Source: Chloroflexota bacterium (lineage in GTDB: Bacteria; Chloroflexota; Anaerolineae; B4-G1). From it: a DNA stretch of 35,451 nucleotides. The stretch's first letter is position 1; each line of letters begins with the position of its first letter. Position numbers and translations under genes: made by a program. The notes beneath the pieces were generated by a model. It searched no databases and was not told where the DNA came from. It saw only the letters and a program-made list of their open reading frames with translations. The DNA lies in the NCBI GenBank assembly GCA_024232355.1, contig JAAEPW010000617.1:1-35451 (forward strand), read 5' to 3'. This document shows positions 1 to 7,943 of this stretch, in pieces.

Positions 1-31
1 GGGTACTGGTTCAGTTGAATGGGATTACGAT

Positions 32-87
32 GTAGACGAGGTTTCCATACCTCGTAGAGCCTTACGCGCTATGGAAAGCGCGGCTAC
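32..87. repeat. REPIN-like twin-hairpin repeat, copy 1
   Basis: The element is bounded by GTAG (32-35) and CTAC (84-87). Hairpin 1 pairs ACGAGGT (36-42) with ACCTCGT (49-55) around loop TTCCAT. Hairpin 2 pairs CGCGCT (65-70) with AGCGCG (77-82) around loop ATGGAA. The two loops are exact reverse complements, as expected for two inverted REP units. GTAG-footed palindromes are typical of REP sequences mobilised by RAYT (TnpA-REP) transposases. No RAYT gene is present here. Related copies lie at 5194-5238 and 16242-16287. Confidence 0.6.
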
Positions 88-162
88 AAGCTCAATTTCG
101 AGCCACAACAGACTATTCTCTAAAAATCCCACCCAACTGAATCGGTGCCACAGGAGGAAACC

Positions 163-822
163 ATGGCCAAATCATCGGCAAAGCAGCGACAAAAAACACG
201 TCAGCGTAAGGCAGCCAAACGAAAAAAGAGAAAAGAGCGACGCGGCCCCTCACTGCCCGCTCGTAGGAGCCCCCGTGCCATTGTGCGGGCCTCCGGTAGT
301 TGGCCTCTCTACGAGTGTCTGTTGACCAAAGAGTGGCAGGAAGAAGGCAACATCATACAAATCTTGGTAGCTCGCCGCTCACCTCAGGGACAAATTGCCG
401 TTGGTGCCTTTTTGGTAGACCTGGGTTGTCTGGGCGTCAAGAGCGCATTCGCCAGGCTCTTTGACAGCAAAAGGGAGTACAAAAAACTGCGGAACGATAC
501 AACTTCCCGGCAAAAAATGACAAAGGCCGACGTCAACCTGGTGGCCAAGATCATCCGCGAGGGGATTGCGTACGCCAAAGAACTGGGCTTTAGGCCAGAC
601 CCCGACTATCGTGACGCGATGCCCGTGCTAGGTGACGCCGACCCTGACGCCTGCGACGTGCTTGTTCCTCTAGGAAAAGACGGCAAGCCATTCTTTTTCG
701 CCGGCCCCTACGATAACGCGGAACGAATCATCGCCAAGCTGACACGAAAACTGGGACCTGACGGGTTTCATTTTGTGATGCCTGTGGGTGGGGATGAAGA
801 GATGTTTTTCCTTGATGATTGA
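163..822 (+). CDS. Conserved-looking hypothetical protein with basic N-terminal tail
   Basis: This is a 219-residue cytoplasmic protein that I cannot assign to a named family. The ATG at 163 is chosen because AGGAGG (151-156) sits seven bases upstream; an in-frame upstream start at 145 has no such site. Residues 1-30 are almost entirely Lys, Arg, Ser and Gln, which suggests nucleic-acid or ribosome contact. A compact alpha/beta region follows, with the segments WPLYECLL, ILVARRSPQGQIAVGAFLVD and LGCLGVKSAF, then a helical stretch, and an acidic C-terminus ending in Asp-Asp. There is no signal peptide or membrane segment. It converges on the zinc-ribbon operon with only 14 bases between the stop codons. 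A role is not inferable from the sequence. Confidence 0.75.
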   Translation: MAKSSAKQRQKTRQRKAAKRKKRKERRGPSLPARRSPRAIVRASGSWPLYECLLTKEWQEEGNIIQILVARRSPQGQIAVGAFLVDLGCLGVKSAFARLFDSKREYKKLRNDTTSRQKMTKADVNLVAKIIREGIAYAKELGFRPDPDYRDAMPVLGDADPDACDVLVPLGKDGKPFFFAGPYDNAERIIAKLTRKLGPDGFHFVMPVGGDEEMFFLDD

Positions 823-846
823 GAGTGGCTTTATCGTCAATCATCA
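813..846. terminator. Hairpin made of two convergent stop regions
   Basis: TGATGATTGA (813-822) and its perfect complement TCAATCATCA (837-846) flank a 14-base loop. The first arm ends the rightward gene and the second arm ends the leftward gene; both proteins end Asp-Asp-stop, so coding sequence itself builds the stem. It probably acts as a bidirectional transcription barrier. There is no long U-tract after the hairpin, so efficient intrinsic termination is uncertain. Confidence 0.5.
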
Positions 847-1913
847 GGCGTGGAACGCCGGTTAAAGACCCACACGCCGATAGCCGGAATGGGCGCTACA
901 AGCCCCAACAGCAGGCCAAACACCAGCATCAGGCCGCCCACAGGCGGTAGGAGTAGTGCCAGCAGCCCCCCTAAAACGAACAACATCGCGGCTATAGCGC
1001 CAAGGACTAATGAAGTGACGTTTGCCTTGCGCGTCGAAGCCCGCCGGACCCCGCTCACGTGCCCGCTTTGCCCATTGATAAGCACCGGCCAGATGCGTTC
1101 TCCCTCTCGATACCATGTGACGTAGGCGGGCAGCAAGAGTTGCGTCCAGTTCAGATTGCCGTATTCTACCTCTGGCCTCAAGTCGCGGATGTGATCGGCC
1201 CCGGCGGCTTGGCGGCACTCGGCTCCGGCTGCGTGGTTGAAAGCTGCTTTTACTCCATCCCAAGCTGCTTCCGGCTCCAGCGTGGGAATACGGATGGTTC
1301 CAGTGGTTATTGTTTGAGGTGCGTAATTGGTGCGTTGCCCCAAGTCGAAATCGCCCAGACGGTTCATCAACGCACGATGATCGTCTAGGGCAGGCGCGGC
1401 TACATTCTCATAACTCCGGCTGATCCGGCCCACGCGCGGTTCCCAACGAATCCGACCCTCTTTCACCTCTTGCGAACTCCAACCTTGCCCGTCACGGTAC
1501 CTATCTTGGTAACTGACGGCTTGATAGTCAAAACCCACGTCTGCCCGCCACGCGCCCTCAACCTGGCCATCCACCAGCCAGAGCGGGACAAAATAATGCC
1601 GCGCTCGCCGCATCAACACCTCGGCCTTGAATTCGTCGGGGCGGAACCGGACGCCTTGCGTCCACTGTTCCAGCATCCGGGCCAGTTTTTGCTTTGAGAT
1701 AGTGTGGGGCAGGATCTGCTCGGGTGGTTCCTCACGCAGATAGGCTGGTTGCGGCGCGACCGGTCCCTGGAGACAAAATGGGCAGCGTGATGGGATCGCG
1801 TCCTCCGGCACCAGGTGTGCTTCTCCACACCGAGCGCAATGTACCGCTGCCAACTCTACGCCCCAAACCGCTGCCACATCCGTCGCTTCTAGTTCTTCTC
1901 TTGCTTTCTGCAT
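837..1913 (-). CDS. Zinc-ribbon membrane protein B (paralogue of the gene upstream)
   Basis: This is a 358-residue protein with one N-terminal zinc ribbon (Cys26, Cys29, Cys44, Cys47; CARC and CPFC), a long central soluble region, and two C-terminal hydrophobic segments at about 297-350. The start at 1913 is chosen because GGAGG lies eight bases upstream and the ATG follows the upstream stop by four bases; a longer in-frame start would overlap the upstream gene. The middle region shares blocks with the upstream paralogue, such as PVLINGQSGHVSG here versus VMVNGQTGNVAG there. The layout (ribbon, soluble core, C-terminal anchors) resembles TFIIB-type zinc-ribbon membrane proteins such as Bacillus YdjG, which recruits partner proteins to the membrane. 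That similarity is from memory and unverified. It is translationally coupled to the 1918-3213 gene. Confidence 0.75.
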   Translation of the reverse strand: MQKAREELEATDVAAVWGVELAAVHCARCGEAHLVPEDAIPSRCPFCLQGPVAPQPAYLREEPPEQILPHTISKQKLARMLEQWTQGVRFRPDEFKAEVLMRRARHYFVPLWLVDGQVEGAWRADVGFDYQAVSYQDRYRDGQGWSSQEVKEGRIRWEPRVGRISRSYENVAAPALDDHRALMNRLGDFDLGQRTNYAPQTITTGTIRIPTLEPEAAWDGVKAAFNHAAGAECRQAAGADHIRDLRPEVEYGNLNWTQLLLPAYVTWYREGERIWPVLINGQSGHVSGVRRASTRKANVTSLVLGAIAAMLFVLGGLLALLLPPVGGLMLVFGLLLGLVAPIPAIGVWVFNRRSTPDD

Positions 1914-1917
1914 CTTG

Positions 1918-3213
1918 TTATGCCTCCTCCGACGCCCGCGCTTTTTGAAAGATGACGATTCCCCCAATTAACGCCGCCACCAACAGGATTCCGCCGATCA
2001 CCAATCCGATTCCCCCAACTCCTCCTAGGGGAAGCGTCAACAGCCCCAATAGCCCCAAGCATGCGCCCGGAGAGAGCATCGCTGCGATGGCCAGCCAGAC
2101 CCGTACCCAAGCGACAGGCTTTTGCCCAGCCACGTTGCCCGTCTGTCCGTTGACCATCACCTGGAACGTGCGGTCATCAAAGGGATAGGATGCCAGGTAG
2201 ACCGGCAGGAGGATATACCGCCATCGTTCGTCGGCAAAGTCTGCCGTCATCCGAAAGTTGCGCACGTGAGATGATCCGGTGTCTTGGTAGCAAGCGCTCT
2301 TGGCTTGCGCCCGCATCTCTTCTTTGGCGATCTTCCACCCATCTTGCAACTGGACGTCGTACCCTTTGGCTTGCCAACCGGCCAGGTAACTGGATTCGTA
2401 CTCGGTTAACCCATTCAGGTTAAAGGGCGTTACTTTGCCCATTATGACGCGGCTGACGTGCGTCGTGCCCACCACCAAGTGATCGTCTACCGGGACGCGC
2501 ACTCGTCCAGATCGCCAATTCCAGTCAATGACGGTGCGTGTCTTCCACTCTCCGTCCTGGCGATAGCGTTCGGTTCTCTCGGTGCCGACCTCGGCCTTCC
2601 AGTCGGCGTGGATGTCGGCGTCAAAGGTCCAAAAGGGAAGATAGACGCCCGTCAACTCTTGCAGTGCTCGCACGCCGCGAAGTTCGGGTGGGTGCATCCA
2701 GCCCCTACCCAGCCATTCGACCACCAACCCGCGCAGGCGGTCCTTGTCCACGGCAAAGGGGACCAGAGCGGTGGGCCGGAGCAAGTCACCGGTGACGTCG
2801 CGGGCGTGGACGCGGTTCGAGCCGCAAAAGGCGCACGAACTCGTCAGCACATCGGGCTCAACGGCGACGGCCGCACCGCATGCCTCGCACGCCAGTTCCC
2901 GCCGTTCCTCGCCCCAGCCATACCGCGCGCGCTCCATCGTCTCTAGCGTGAACTCGAACTCGGCCGCAGTCCGCCCTACCTCCTCGGCGGCCACTTTTTG
3001 CGAGCCGCCGCAGTAAGGGCAGGCCAGTTGTTGCTCGGTGGCACTATAAGAGATCGTGCCGCCGCAATGGCGACACTTGAAGGTACGCGTCTCCTCTTGT
3101 GGCTTTTCTTCGGGAGCGGGCGCATAGATCTCGATGCCGTCTACCAGCGAGGGCACGAGGATGAAACCTTTGGGAGGCGGCCATAGTTTACTCGGTTGGC
3201 TAGTAGTGTTCAT
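1918..3213 (-). CDS. Zinc-ribbon membrane protein A (two ribbons)
   Basis: This 431-residue protein carries two N-terminal zinc ribbons: Cys47/50 with Cys65/68 (CRHCGG, CPYCGG), and Cys109/112 with Cys127/130 (CEACGA, CAFCGS). A soluble beta-rich core follows, and two hydrophobic segments occupy about residues 375-425, so it is probably anchored with the ribbons in the cytoplasm. AGGAG lies about eight bases before the ATG. It is first in a two-gene operon with its paralogue and is divergent from the Ser/Thr kinase gene at 3434, with a face-to-face promoter between them. Automated annotation sometimes mislabels such proteins as primosomal or replication factors because of the ribbons; there is no helicase motif here. 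It may be an adaptor for the neighbouring kinase system (inference). Confidence 0.75.
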   Translation of the reverse strand: MNTTSQPSKLWPPPKGFILVPSLVDGIEIYAPAPEEKPQEETRTFKCRHCGGTISYSATEQQLACPYCGGSQKVAAEEVGRTAAEFEFTLETMERARYGWGEERRELACEACGAAVAVEPDVLTSSCAFCGSNRVHARDVTGDLLRPTALVPFAVDKDRLRGLVVEWLGRGWMHPPELRGVRALQELTGVYLPFWTFDADIHADWKAEVGTERTERYRQDGEWKTRTVIDWNWRSGRVRVPVDDHLVVGTTHVSRVIMGKVTPFNLNGLTEYESSYLAGWQAKGYDVQLQDGWKIAKEEMRAQAKSACYQDTGSSHVRNFRMTADFADERWRYILLPVYLASYPFDDRTFQVMVNGQTGNVAGQKPVAWVRVWLAIAAMLSPGACLGLLGLLTLPLGGVGGIGLVIGGILLVAALIGGIVIFQKARASEEA

Positions 3214-3260
3214 TGGATGGCTCCTATCAAGTCTTGTGTTTTGCGCTGCACATCTTGTAT

Positions 3261-3289
3261 ATTTTACGTGATGCTGTCTGTAAGGTCAA
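3261..3289 (-). promoter_or_regulatory. Promoter for the zinc-ribbon operon (divergent block, copy 1)
   Basis: Read on the minus strand, the -35 is TTGACC (3284-3289) and the -10 is TAAAAT (3261-3266), with exactly 17 bases between. It drives the operon starting at 3213. The -35 lies inside a block, starting GATGCTGTC and ending AAGGTCAA, that is shared with the region before the second kinase (9584-9603). Confidence 0.55.
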
Positions 3290-3296
3290 GCGCGTG

Positions 3297-3325
3297 TTGC
3301 GCGGGCGGTAAATTTGTGTTACACT
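3297..3325 (+). promoter_or_regulatory. Promoter for Ser/Thr kinase 1 (divergent block, copy 1)
   Basis: The -35 is TTGCGC (3297-3302) and the -10 is TACACT (3320-3325), with a 17-base spacer and a TG two bases before the -10. The predicted start site is near 3332, giving a leader of about 100 bases before the ATG at 3434. The same architecture recurs at 9612-9640 before the second kinase. Confidence 0.6.
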
Positions 3326-3433
3326 TGCTGTAGGTTGGATTTGTCCATCCAATTGGACGCTTCCTGGCAAAACCATCTACGAAGGATAGCAAAACCCAAG
3401 TCACAACAAAAGATTTCCTCAAAGGACAATACA

Positions 3434-5071
3434 ATGTCAGAATCCACGCAACTTGGCAAGTACAAAATCCTCAAAAAGGTTGGGCGCGGCGGCTTTGCTA
3501 CTGTATACAAGGCCCGTGATACAACTCTGAACCGTATCATTGCTCTCAAAATCCTTCACCCCCATATCGCTGAAGATGATGTCTTTATCAAACGCTTCTA
3601 CCAAGAGGCCAGTATCGCTGCCAATTTACGACACTCTAATATCGTCATCGTTCACGAAGTAGGTGAACGAGACGGACAACATTATTTGGCGATGAGCTTT
3701 CTGCCCGGCCAAACTCTGGAGGCTCTGTTGGCTGCTGCTCAACAACCATTGCCGCTAGAGCAAATCGCCGCAATCGTGGAGCAGCTTGCCAATGCCCTTG
3801 ATTACATTCATAATCGTGGTCTCATACATCGCGACGTTAAACCAAGCAACATCATCATAGATGACGCTGGTCAGGCCACCCTTCTTGATTTCGGCATCGT
3901 CCGCGCTGCCGATGGCACGCAAGTGACCACCACCGGCACCATAATAGGCACTCCCCAGTACATGTCGCCGGAGCAAGCTGAAGGCGAAAAGGTGGATGCC
4001 CGTTCAGACATCTACTCGCTCGGTGTCGTCGCCTACCGGATGTGCACCGGACAACCCCCTTTTAATGATGTCTCTTCTCTCGTTGTCCTCCGCCTCCATG
4101 CAGATAAACTGCCCCCGTCGCCTCATGAGATCAACCCCCAATTGCCGGTTGATGTTGGACGAGTGCTTCTCAAGGCCCTGGCCAAAAAACGGGATGAACG
4201 CTATCAGACTGCTGGAGAACTGGCCCGAGCATTGAAACAAGCTGGGAAATTCGGAACTGATGTACAACTGGATCGTTCATCACAGCCTGCAATTTGGATT
4301 CGGGTTGTGATCGGCGTGTTGGCAATAATACTACTACTGGCCTTGGGCAAGTTTGCACTCGATTTGATTAGCGTGGAGGATCTGACGCCAACGCCAACCT
4401 TGACAGCCACAGTGGCACTGGTGCCAACAGACACTCCCATGGTGGTCATACCGCCGACTGAGACACTGCCACCTGCTACACCTACACCAACTGACATACC
4501 TGCACCGACCAGTACCCCAACACCTACACTCGTGCCGGATAACACAGCCATCAGCCTTCAGAGCGCTAGCATCTTTGTCTCACCGGATGCGAATTCAACA
4601 GTGCTTGGTGGGATTAGAGTGGGGGAGCAAGTTGAAATATTGGGACGTTCTTCCTATGGTGATTGGTTCTACGTCAGTTACCAGAATGTAGAGGGCTTTG
4701 CATATGCTCCTCGCTTTGAGTGGTCGGGAGATTACGAGTCACTGATCATCGTCTCGTCGCCTTCACCGGTTACCCTCACCCCTACTTCCACGATTCCATA
4801 CTCTACCTTGACGATGGATCTTTGGGATATTCCAGGGAGTATCGGATGTTCCAATGGTGCATGGTACAAGTCTGTCTATATCAATGGAAAAGGTGGTGAT
4901 GATGTCTATACTTACTATTGGAACGGTGAAATAGTAGCCGGGCCGACTAGCGAAGACTACTCCTTCCAGGTGAGTAATCCAGATGGGCCAATCATTGGTA
5001 TCGGTAAGGTGGTCTCTGGTGATGGACAAGAGGTCGAGATGCAAATCCACATTGCAGGAACCGATTGCTAG
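3434..5071 (+). CDS. Membrane Ser/Thr protein kinase with SH3-like ectodomain (kinase 1)
   Basis: This is a 545-residue Hanks-type kinase. The start at 3434 is supported by AAGGA eight bases upstream; a longer in-frame start lacks a ribosome site. The kinase domain spans about 9-270: glycine loop GRGGFATVY, Lys39, C-helix Glu58, HRD 132-134 followed by VKPSN, DFG 152-154, and MSPEQ for the APE motif, so it should be catalytically active. A transmembrane helix lies at about 287-310, then a Thr/Pro-rich linker. A bacterial SH3-like domain follows at about 415-475 (ISLQSASIFVSPDANS to WFYVSYQ), then a beta-rich domain of about 90 residues with paired Cys that I do not recognise. The kinase faces the cytoplasm and the sensor faces outward, where SH3-like domains often bind cell wall. 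It heads the island that includes the CHAT protein. Confidence 0.93.
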   Translation: MSESTQLGKYKILKKVGRGGFATVYKARDTTLNRIIALKILHPHIAEDDVFIKRFYQEASIAANLRHSNIVIVHEVGERDGQHYLAMSFLPGQTLEALLAAAQQPLPLEQIAAIVEQLANALDYIHNRGLIHRDVKPSNIIIDDAGQATLLDFGIVRAADGTQVTTTGTIIGTPQYMSPEQAEGEKVDARSDIYSLGVVAYRMCTGQPPFNDVSSLVVLRLHADKLPPSPHEINPQLPVDVGRVLLKALAKKRDERYQTAGELARALKQAGKFGTDVQLDRSSQPAIWIRVVIGVLAIILLLALGKFALDLISVEDLTPTPTLTATVALVPTDTPMVVIPPTETLPPATPTPTDIPAPTSTPTPTLVPDNTAISLQSASIFVSPDANSTVLGGIRVGEQVEILGRSSYGDWFYVSYQNVEGFAYAPRFEWSGDYESLIIVSSPSPVTLTPTSTIPYSTLTMDLWDIPGSIGCSNGAWYKSVYINGKGGDDVYTYYWNGEIVAGPTSEDYSFQVSNPDGPIIGIGKVVSGDGQEVEMQIHIAGTDC

Positions 5072-5093
5072 CCCAAGGGATCGTTTAAAAATG

Positions 5094-5137
5094 ACTTTGT
5101 ACTTTTCGATTCGTTTTCTACCTAACAAGTACAAAGT
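5094..5137. terminator. Long-loop hairpin after kinase 1
   Basis: ACTTTGTACTT (5094-5104) pairs perfectly with AAGTACAAAGT (5127-5137) over an 11-bp stem with a 22-base loop. It begins 22 bases after the kinase stop codon. No clean U-tract follows, so it may stabilise or process the kinase transcript rather than terminate it. Confidence 0.4.
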
Positions 5138-5193
5138 TGTCTCTGAACAACGCCCAAACTGTCGGGAGCATTTCACAGAACAATGACGAGTTT

Positions 5194-5238
5194 GTAGTAG
5201 GCGCTTTAGCGCCATTTTACGTTACTAAAGACGACTAC
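5194..5238. repeat. REPIN-like repeat, copy 2
   Basis: It starts with GTAG and ends with CTAC. Hairpin 1 is GGCGC-TTTA-GCGCC (5200-5213). The second half (5220-5233) has only a three-base-pair stem, but its loop contains CTAAAG, the complement of CTTTAG in the first half, so it looks like a decayed inverted unit. It lies between kinase 1 and the CHAT gene. Confidence 0.55.
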
Positions 5239-5278
5239 TGCCAAGAAACAGCTTGTTGAAAAAGGCCCAAAAATCCGC

Positions 5279-7873
5279 ATGAACAACGATACTCAAAACT
5301 CTATCCCAACTCCAATTTGGTCCGCATCATTAGCGTTGCCCCCTGCCATTCCACCTTTGCTCGCGGGTAATTTGCTGCTGGTCGCTACACAGGATACTGG
5401 CTCATCCGACCATCCGGCTGTGCTTTACGCCCTCGACCTGCGCGATGGCAGCATTTCTTGGTCGCAAACCTTTGAATATGGAATGATCAGTGGGTTGGCA
5501 GTCACCGCCGACGGTCATATCTTGGTTGCTATCACCAGTACCAATATGATCCACGGTCAGGGCGCGCTCGTGTTTCTGGATACGACGGGACAGGAACGCA
5601 ACCGCTGGTCCCCTGGCATACAGCGTGTCTCTGCCCCAGTTGTGCGTAAAGGCATAGCATGCTTCACCGCAGATGCCCATACCTTGGTCGTCGTCGATTC
5701 TGCTACTTGCCAGGAACAGGTTCGTATTTCTTTGGAGACTACTGCCTCTCTGTCTGCCCCTGCTTTGTCTGGCCGAGTTGCATACGTTCCCTGCCATAGT
5801 CCCCATGTTCTGGCGGTGGACCTTGATGAGAAGAGCGTCAGGCCCTTGAAGGTGCAGGATGCCTCTGACGCTTGGCTCGACAAAACTCCCGTCTTGCTTG
5901 GAGAGAACCTCTTTACTGTGCTTAGTACTGGCGCACTCCTGGCCCTGCGGACCGGCAACGGTTCGCAGATGTGGCGCACCAATGTAGGGCCAGCAGGTAG
6001 GTCTCTCAGCACCCCCACAACCGATGGTGTCCACCTATACGTCGGTGCCCGCAACGGCCTGCACGCCCTCACCCTGGCAGACGGCGGCGAGGCGTGGTTC
6101 TTTCCGACGTCTCGCAGGATCGAGGCTGCGCCCGTCGTGTCTGGAGGCGTGGTCTATGCTGCTTGCTGTGATCATTTCATCTATGCCATCGATGCGGTCA
6201 CTGGGCGGGAACTGTGGCGATACGAACTCGGACGGCGGCGGATCGAGGTCACACCAGTCTTGGCGGCTTGTGATGAAACACCCTGTCTGCTCGCCATAGA
6301 TCGGGATGGTACCTTGACCGCCATCGCCCGTCCCCTCAGTGCTCAAGAGCACAAGGATGCTGGTCATTGGGTCAAAGCTGCATCCGCCTACGTCGCTCTA
6401 GGTCATCCCGCTCGCGGTGCCCAACTTTTGGAGGATCATGGTGAGCCGATCAATGCTGCCCAACTGTGGCAGATTGCGGGAGAACCGGAGCGTGCGGCCC
6501 AACAGTATGAGGTAGCCGGAGCCTGGCGGCAGGCCGCCGACCTATGGGCTACCTTGGACCAACCACTCAAATGGGCTGAGGCTTTGAAAGCCCACGCCCG
6601 CGTGTTGGAAGAAACCACGTGCAGCGCAGACGAATGTGCCAAGGTTTGGGGTATCGCTGCTCAAGCCTTTGAGGCTGGAGGAAATATAGAGCGCGCCACT
6701 GCTTGCAGGCAAGAGTTGACCCGCTGTCTTGAATTACCCATCATCACTGTTGACGTCCAACTAGACAAAGGATTGGTACTGGATGCTTGGTCGCTTTTGC
6801 GCTTTATCATCCGCAATCAGGGCTATGGGCCGGCCCGCAGCCTCATTATTCGCGCCACTGGCGATCAGTTCGAGGGGCAAGTGATGGCAACGCGCCAGAT
6901 CGCCGGGCTGAAAGCCGGTCTCGACCGTACGGATGTGTTCAACATCCGCCCCCGCGAGCATGGCGACAGCGTTCCGCTTCAGGTGATCGTAGAGTATGTT
7001 GATCAGAGCGGCACCACCCGTACTTGTAAACAGACCATCCACATCGCCGTTTCCCGCACCAAAGCAGCACGTGGCGCGGGAAAGGTTGTCAATGTATTTG
7101 TGTCTGGCAGTGGCGCGGCTGTGGTGGGTGATGGTGCGGTGGTTACTGGCGCTGGCGGCGTGGCCGTGGGCGGAGATGCAGGAGGAGATATTGCGATTGG
7201 GCAGACAGACGGCGTACACGGTCCAAGCTCCTCGGAGAGTGTTCAAGAGCCCGTTACGACACGTGGAGGGCAAATGATCAAAATTCTATTTCTAGCCGCC
7301 AACCCTACAGACACCACTCAACTGCGACTGGATGCGGAAATTCGAGCCATAGACCAGGCTCTGCGCCAGGCCGAATTCCGAGATCACTTTGATATCAAGC
7401 AGCATTGGGCCGTGCACGTGGGCGATATCCAAGAACTCTTTTTGCGTCACCAGCCCCACATCGTCCACTTTAGTGGTCACGGCAGCCCGTCCAGCGAAAT
7501 CATTCTGGAAGACAATGCCGGTGATAGCTACATTGTCCCAGCAAAAGCGCTCAATGATCTCTTCTCTGTGCTCAAGGACAACATCCGCTGTGTCGTGCTC
7601 AATGCCTGTTTTTCGGAACAACAAGCCGCTGCCATCGCTCAGCACATTGACTGTGTCGTTGGAATGTCCAGGGCCATTGGAGATGACTCTGCTATCAGTT
7701 TTGCCACTGCCTTTTACCGTGCCCTGGGCTACGGGCGTAATGTCGAGACAGCCTTCAAACTGGGTTGCTTGGAAATCAACCTAGAAAACCTGGATGAACA
7801 AGATACCCCGCAATTATTGACCGTCAAAGCTGATCCAGTTAAAATTCAGTTCGTGCACAAAGCTAAAAACTAG
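5279..7873 (+). CDS. Beta-propeller / TPR-like / CHAT caspase-like protein
   Basis: This 864-residue soluble protein has four parts. Residues 1-350 are PQQ-type propeller blades (repeats such as VLYALDLRDGSISW, LHALTLADGGEAW, IYAIDAVTGRELW). Residues 355-485 are alpha-helical TPR- or clathrin-like repeats rich in Ala and Trp. Residues 487-600 look like a CARDB/APHP-type beta-sandwich. After a Gly/Ala/Val-rich VGDG stretch (607-645), the C-terminus (about 666-864) is a CHAT domain, a clan-CD caspase-like protease fold. The catalytic dyad is visible: His734 in HFSGHG and Cys777 in LNACFS. CHAT proteases act in bacterial conflict and cell-death signalling, usually after a sensor domain detects a trigger. 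The only close start is the ATG at 5279, with just a weak distant AAGG. Kinase 1 upstream and a membrane peptidase downstream suggest a signalling cascade (inference). Confidence 0.88.
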   Translation: MNNDTQNSIPTPIWSASLALPPAIPPLLAGNLLLVATQDTGSSDHPAVLYALDLRDGSISWSQTFEYGMISGLAVTADGHILVAITSTNMIHGQGALVFLDTTGQERNRWSPGIQRVSAPVVRKGIACFTADAHTLVVVDSATCQEQVRISLETTASLSAPALSGRVAYVPCHSPHVLAVDLDEKSVRPLKVQDASDAWLDKTPVLLGENLFTVLSTGALLALRTGNGSQMWRTNVGPAGRSLSTPTTDGVHLYVGARNGLHALTLADGGEAWFFPTSRRIEAAPVVSGGVVYAACCDHFIYAIDAVTGRELWRYELGRRRIEVTPVLAACDETPCLLAIDRDGTLTAIARPLSAQEHKDAGHWVKAASAYVALGHPARGAQLLEDHGEPINAAQLWQIAGEPERAAQQYEVAGAWRQAADLWATLDQPLKWAEALKAHARVLEETTCSADECAKVWGIAAQAFEAGGNIERATACRQELTRCLELPIITVDVQLDKGLVLDAWSLLRFIIRNQGYGPARSLIIRATGDQFEGQVMATRQIAGLKAGLDRTDVFNIRPREHGDSVPLQVIVEYVDQSGTTRTCKQTIHIAVSRTKAARGAGKVVNVFVSGSGAAVVGDGAVVTGAGGVAVGGDAGGDIAIGQTDGVHGPSSSESVQEPVTTRGGQMIKILFLAANPTDTTQLRLDAEIRAIDQALRQAEFRDHFDIKQHWAVHVGDIQELFLRHQPHIVHFSGHGSPSSEIILEDNAGDSYIVPAKALNDLFSVLKDNIRCVVLNACFSEQQAAAIAQHIDCVVGMSRAIGDDSAISFATAFYRALGYGRNVETAFKLGCLEINLENLDEQDTPQLLTVKADPVKIQFVHKAKN
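7265..7276 (+). promoter_or_regulatory. Internal ribosome site and ATG before the CHAT domain
   Basis: GGAGGG (7265-7270) sits three bases before an in-frame ATG at 7274, exactly where the CHAT domain begins (MIKILFLAANPT). Internal initiation would give a free 199-residue CHAT protease. The spacing is shorter than ideal, so this is a candidate only. Confidence 0.35.
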
Positions 7874-7943
7874 CAAGATTTGTGCATGTGTTCAGGCTCA
7901 GTCGAAGGATTCGTGGTGCTAAAAGTTCAAGAAAGATGGGATT

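Noticed and set aside
4380..4540. Short tandem-like ACGCCAACG / ACACCTACACC runs that might be a DNA repeat array
   Set aside because: They encode the Thr/Pro linker of kinase 1; the period is that of the codons, with no exact repeat unit. The same applies near 8200 and 10860.
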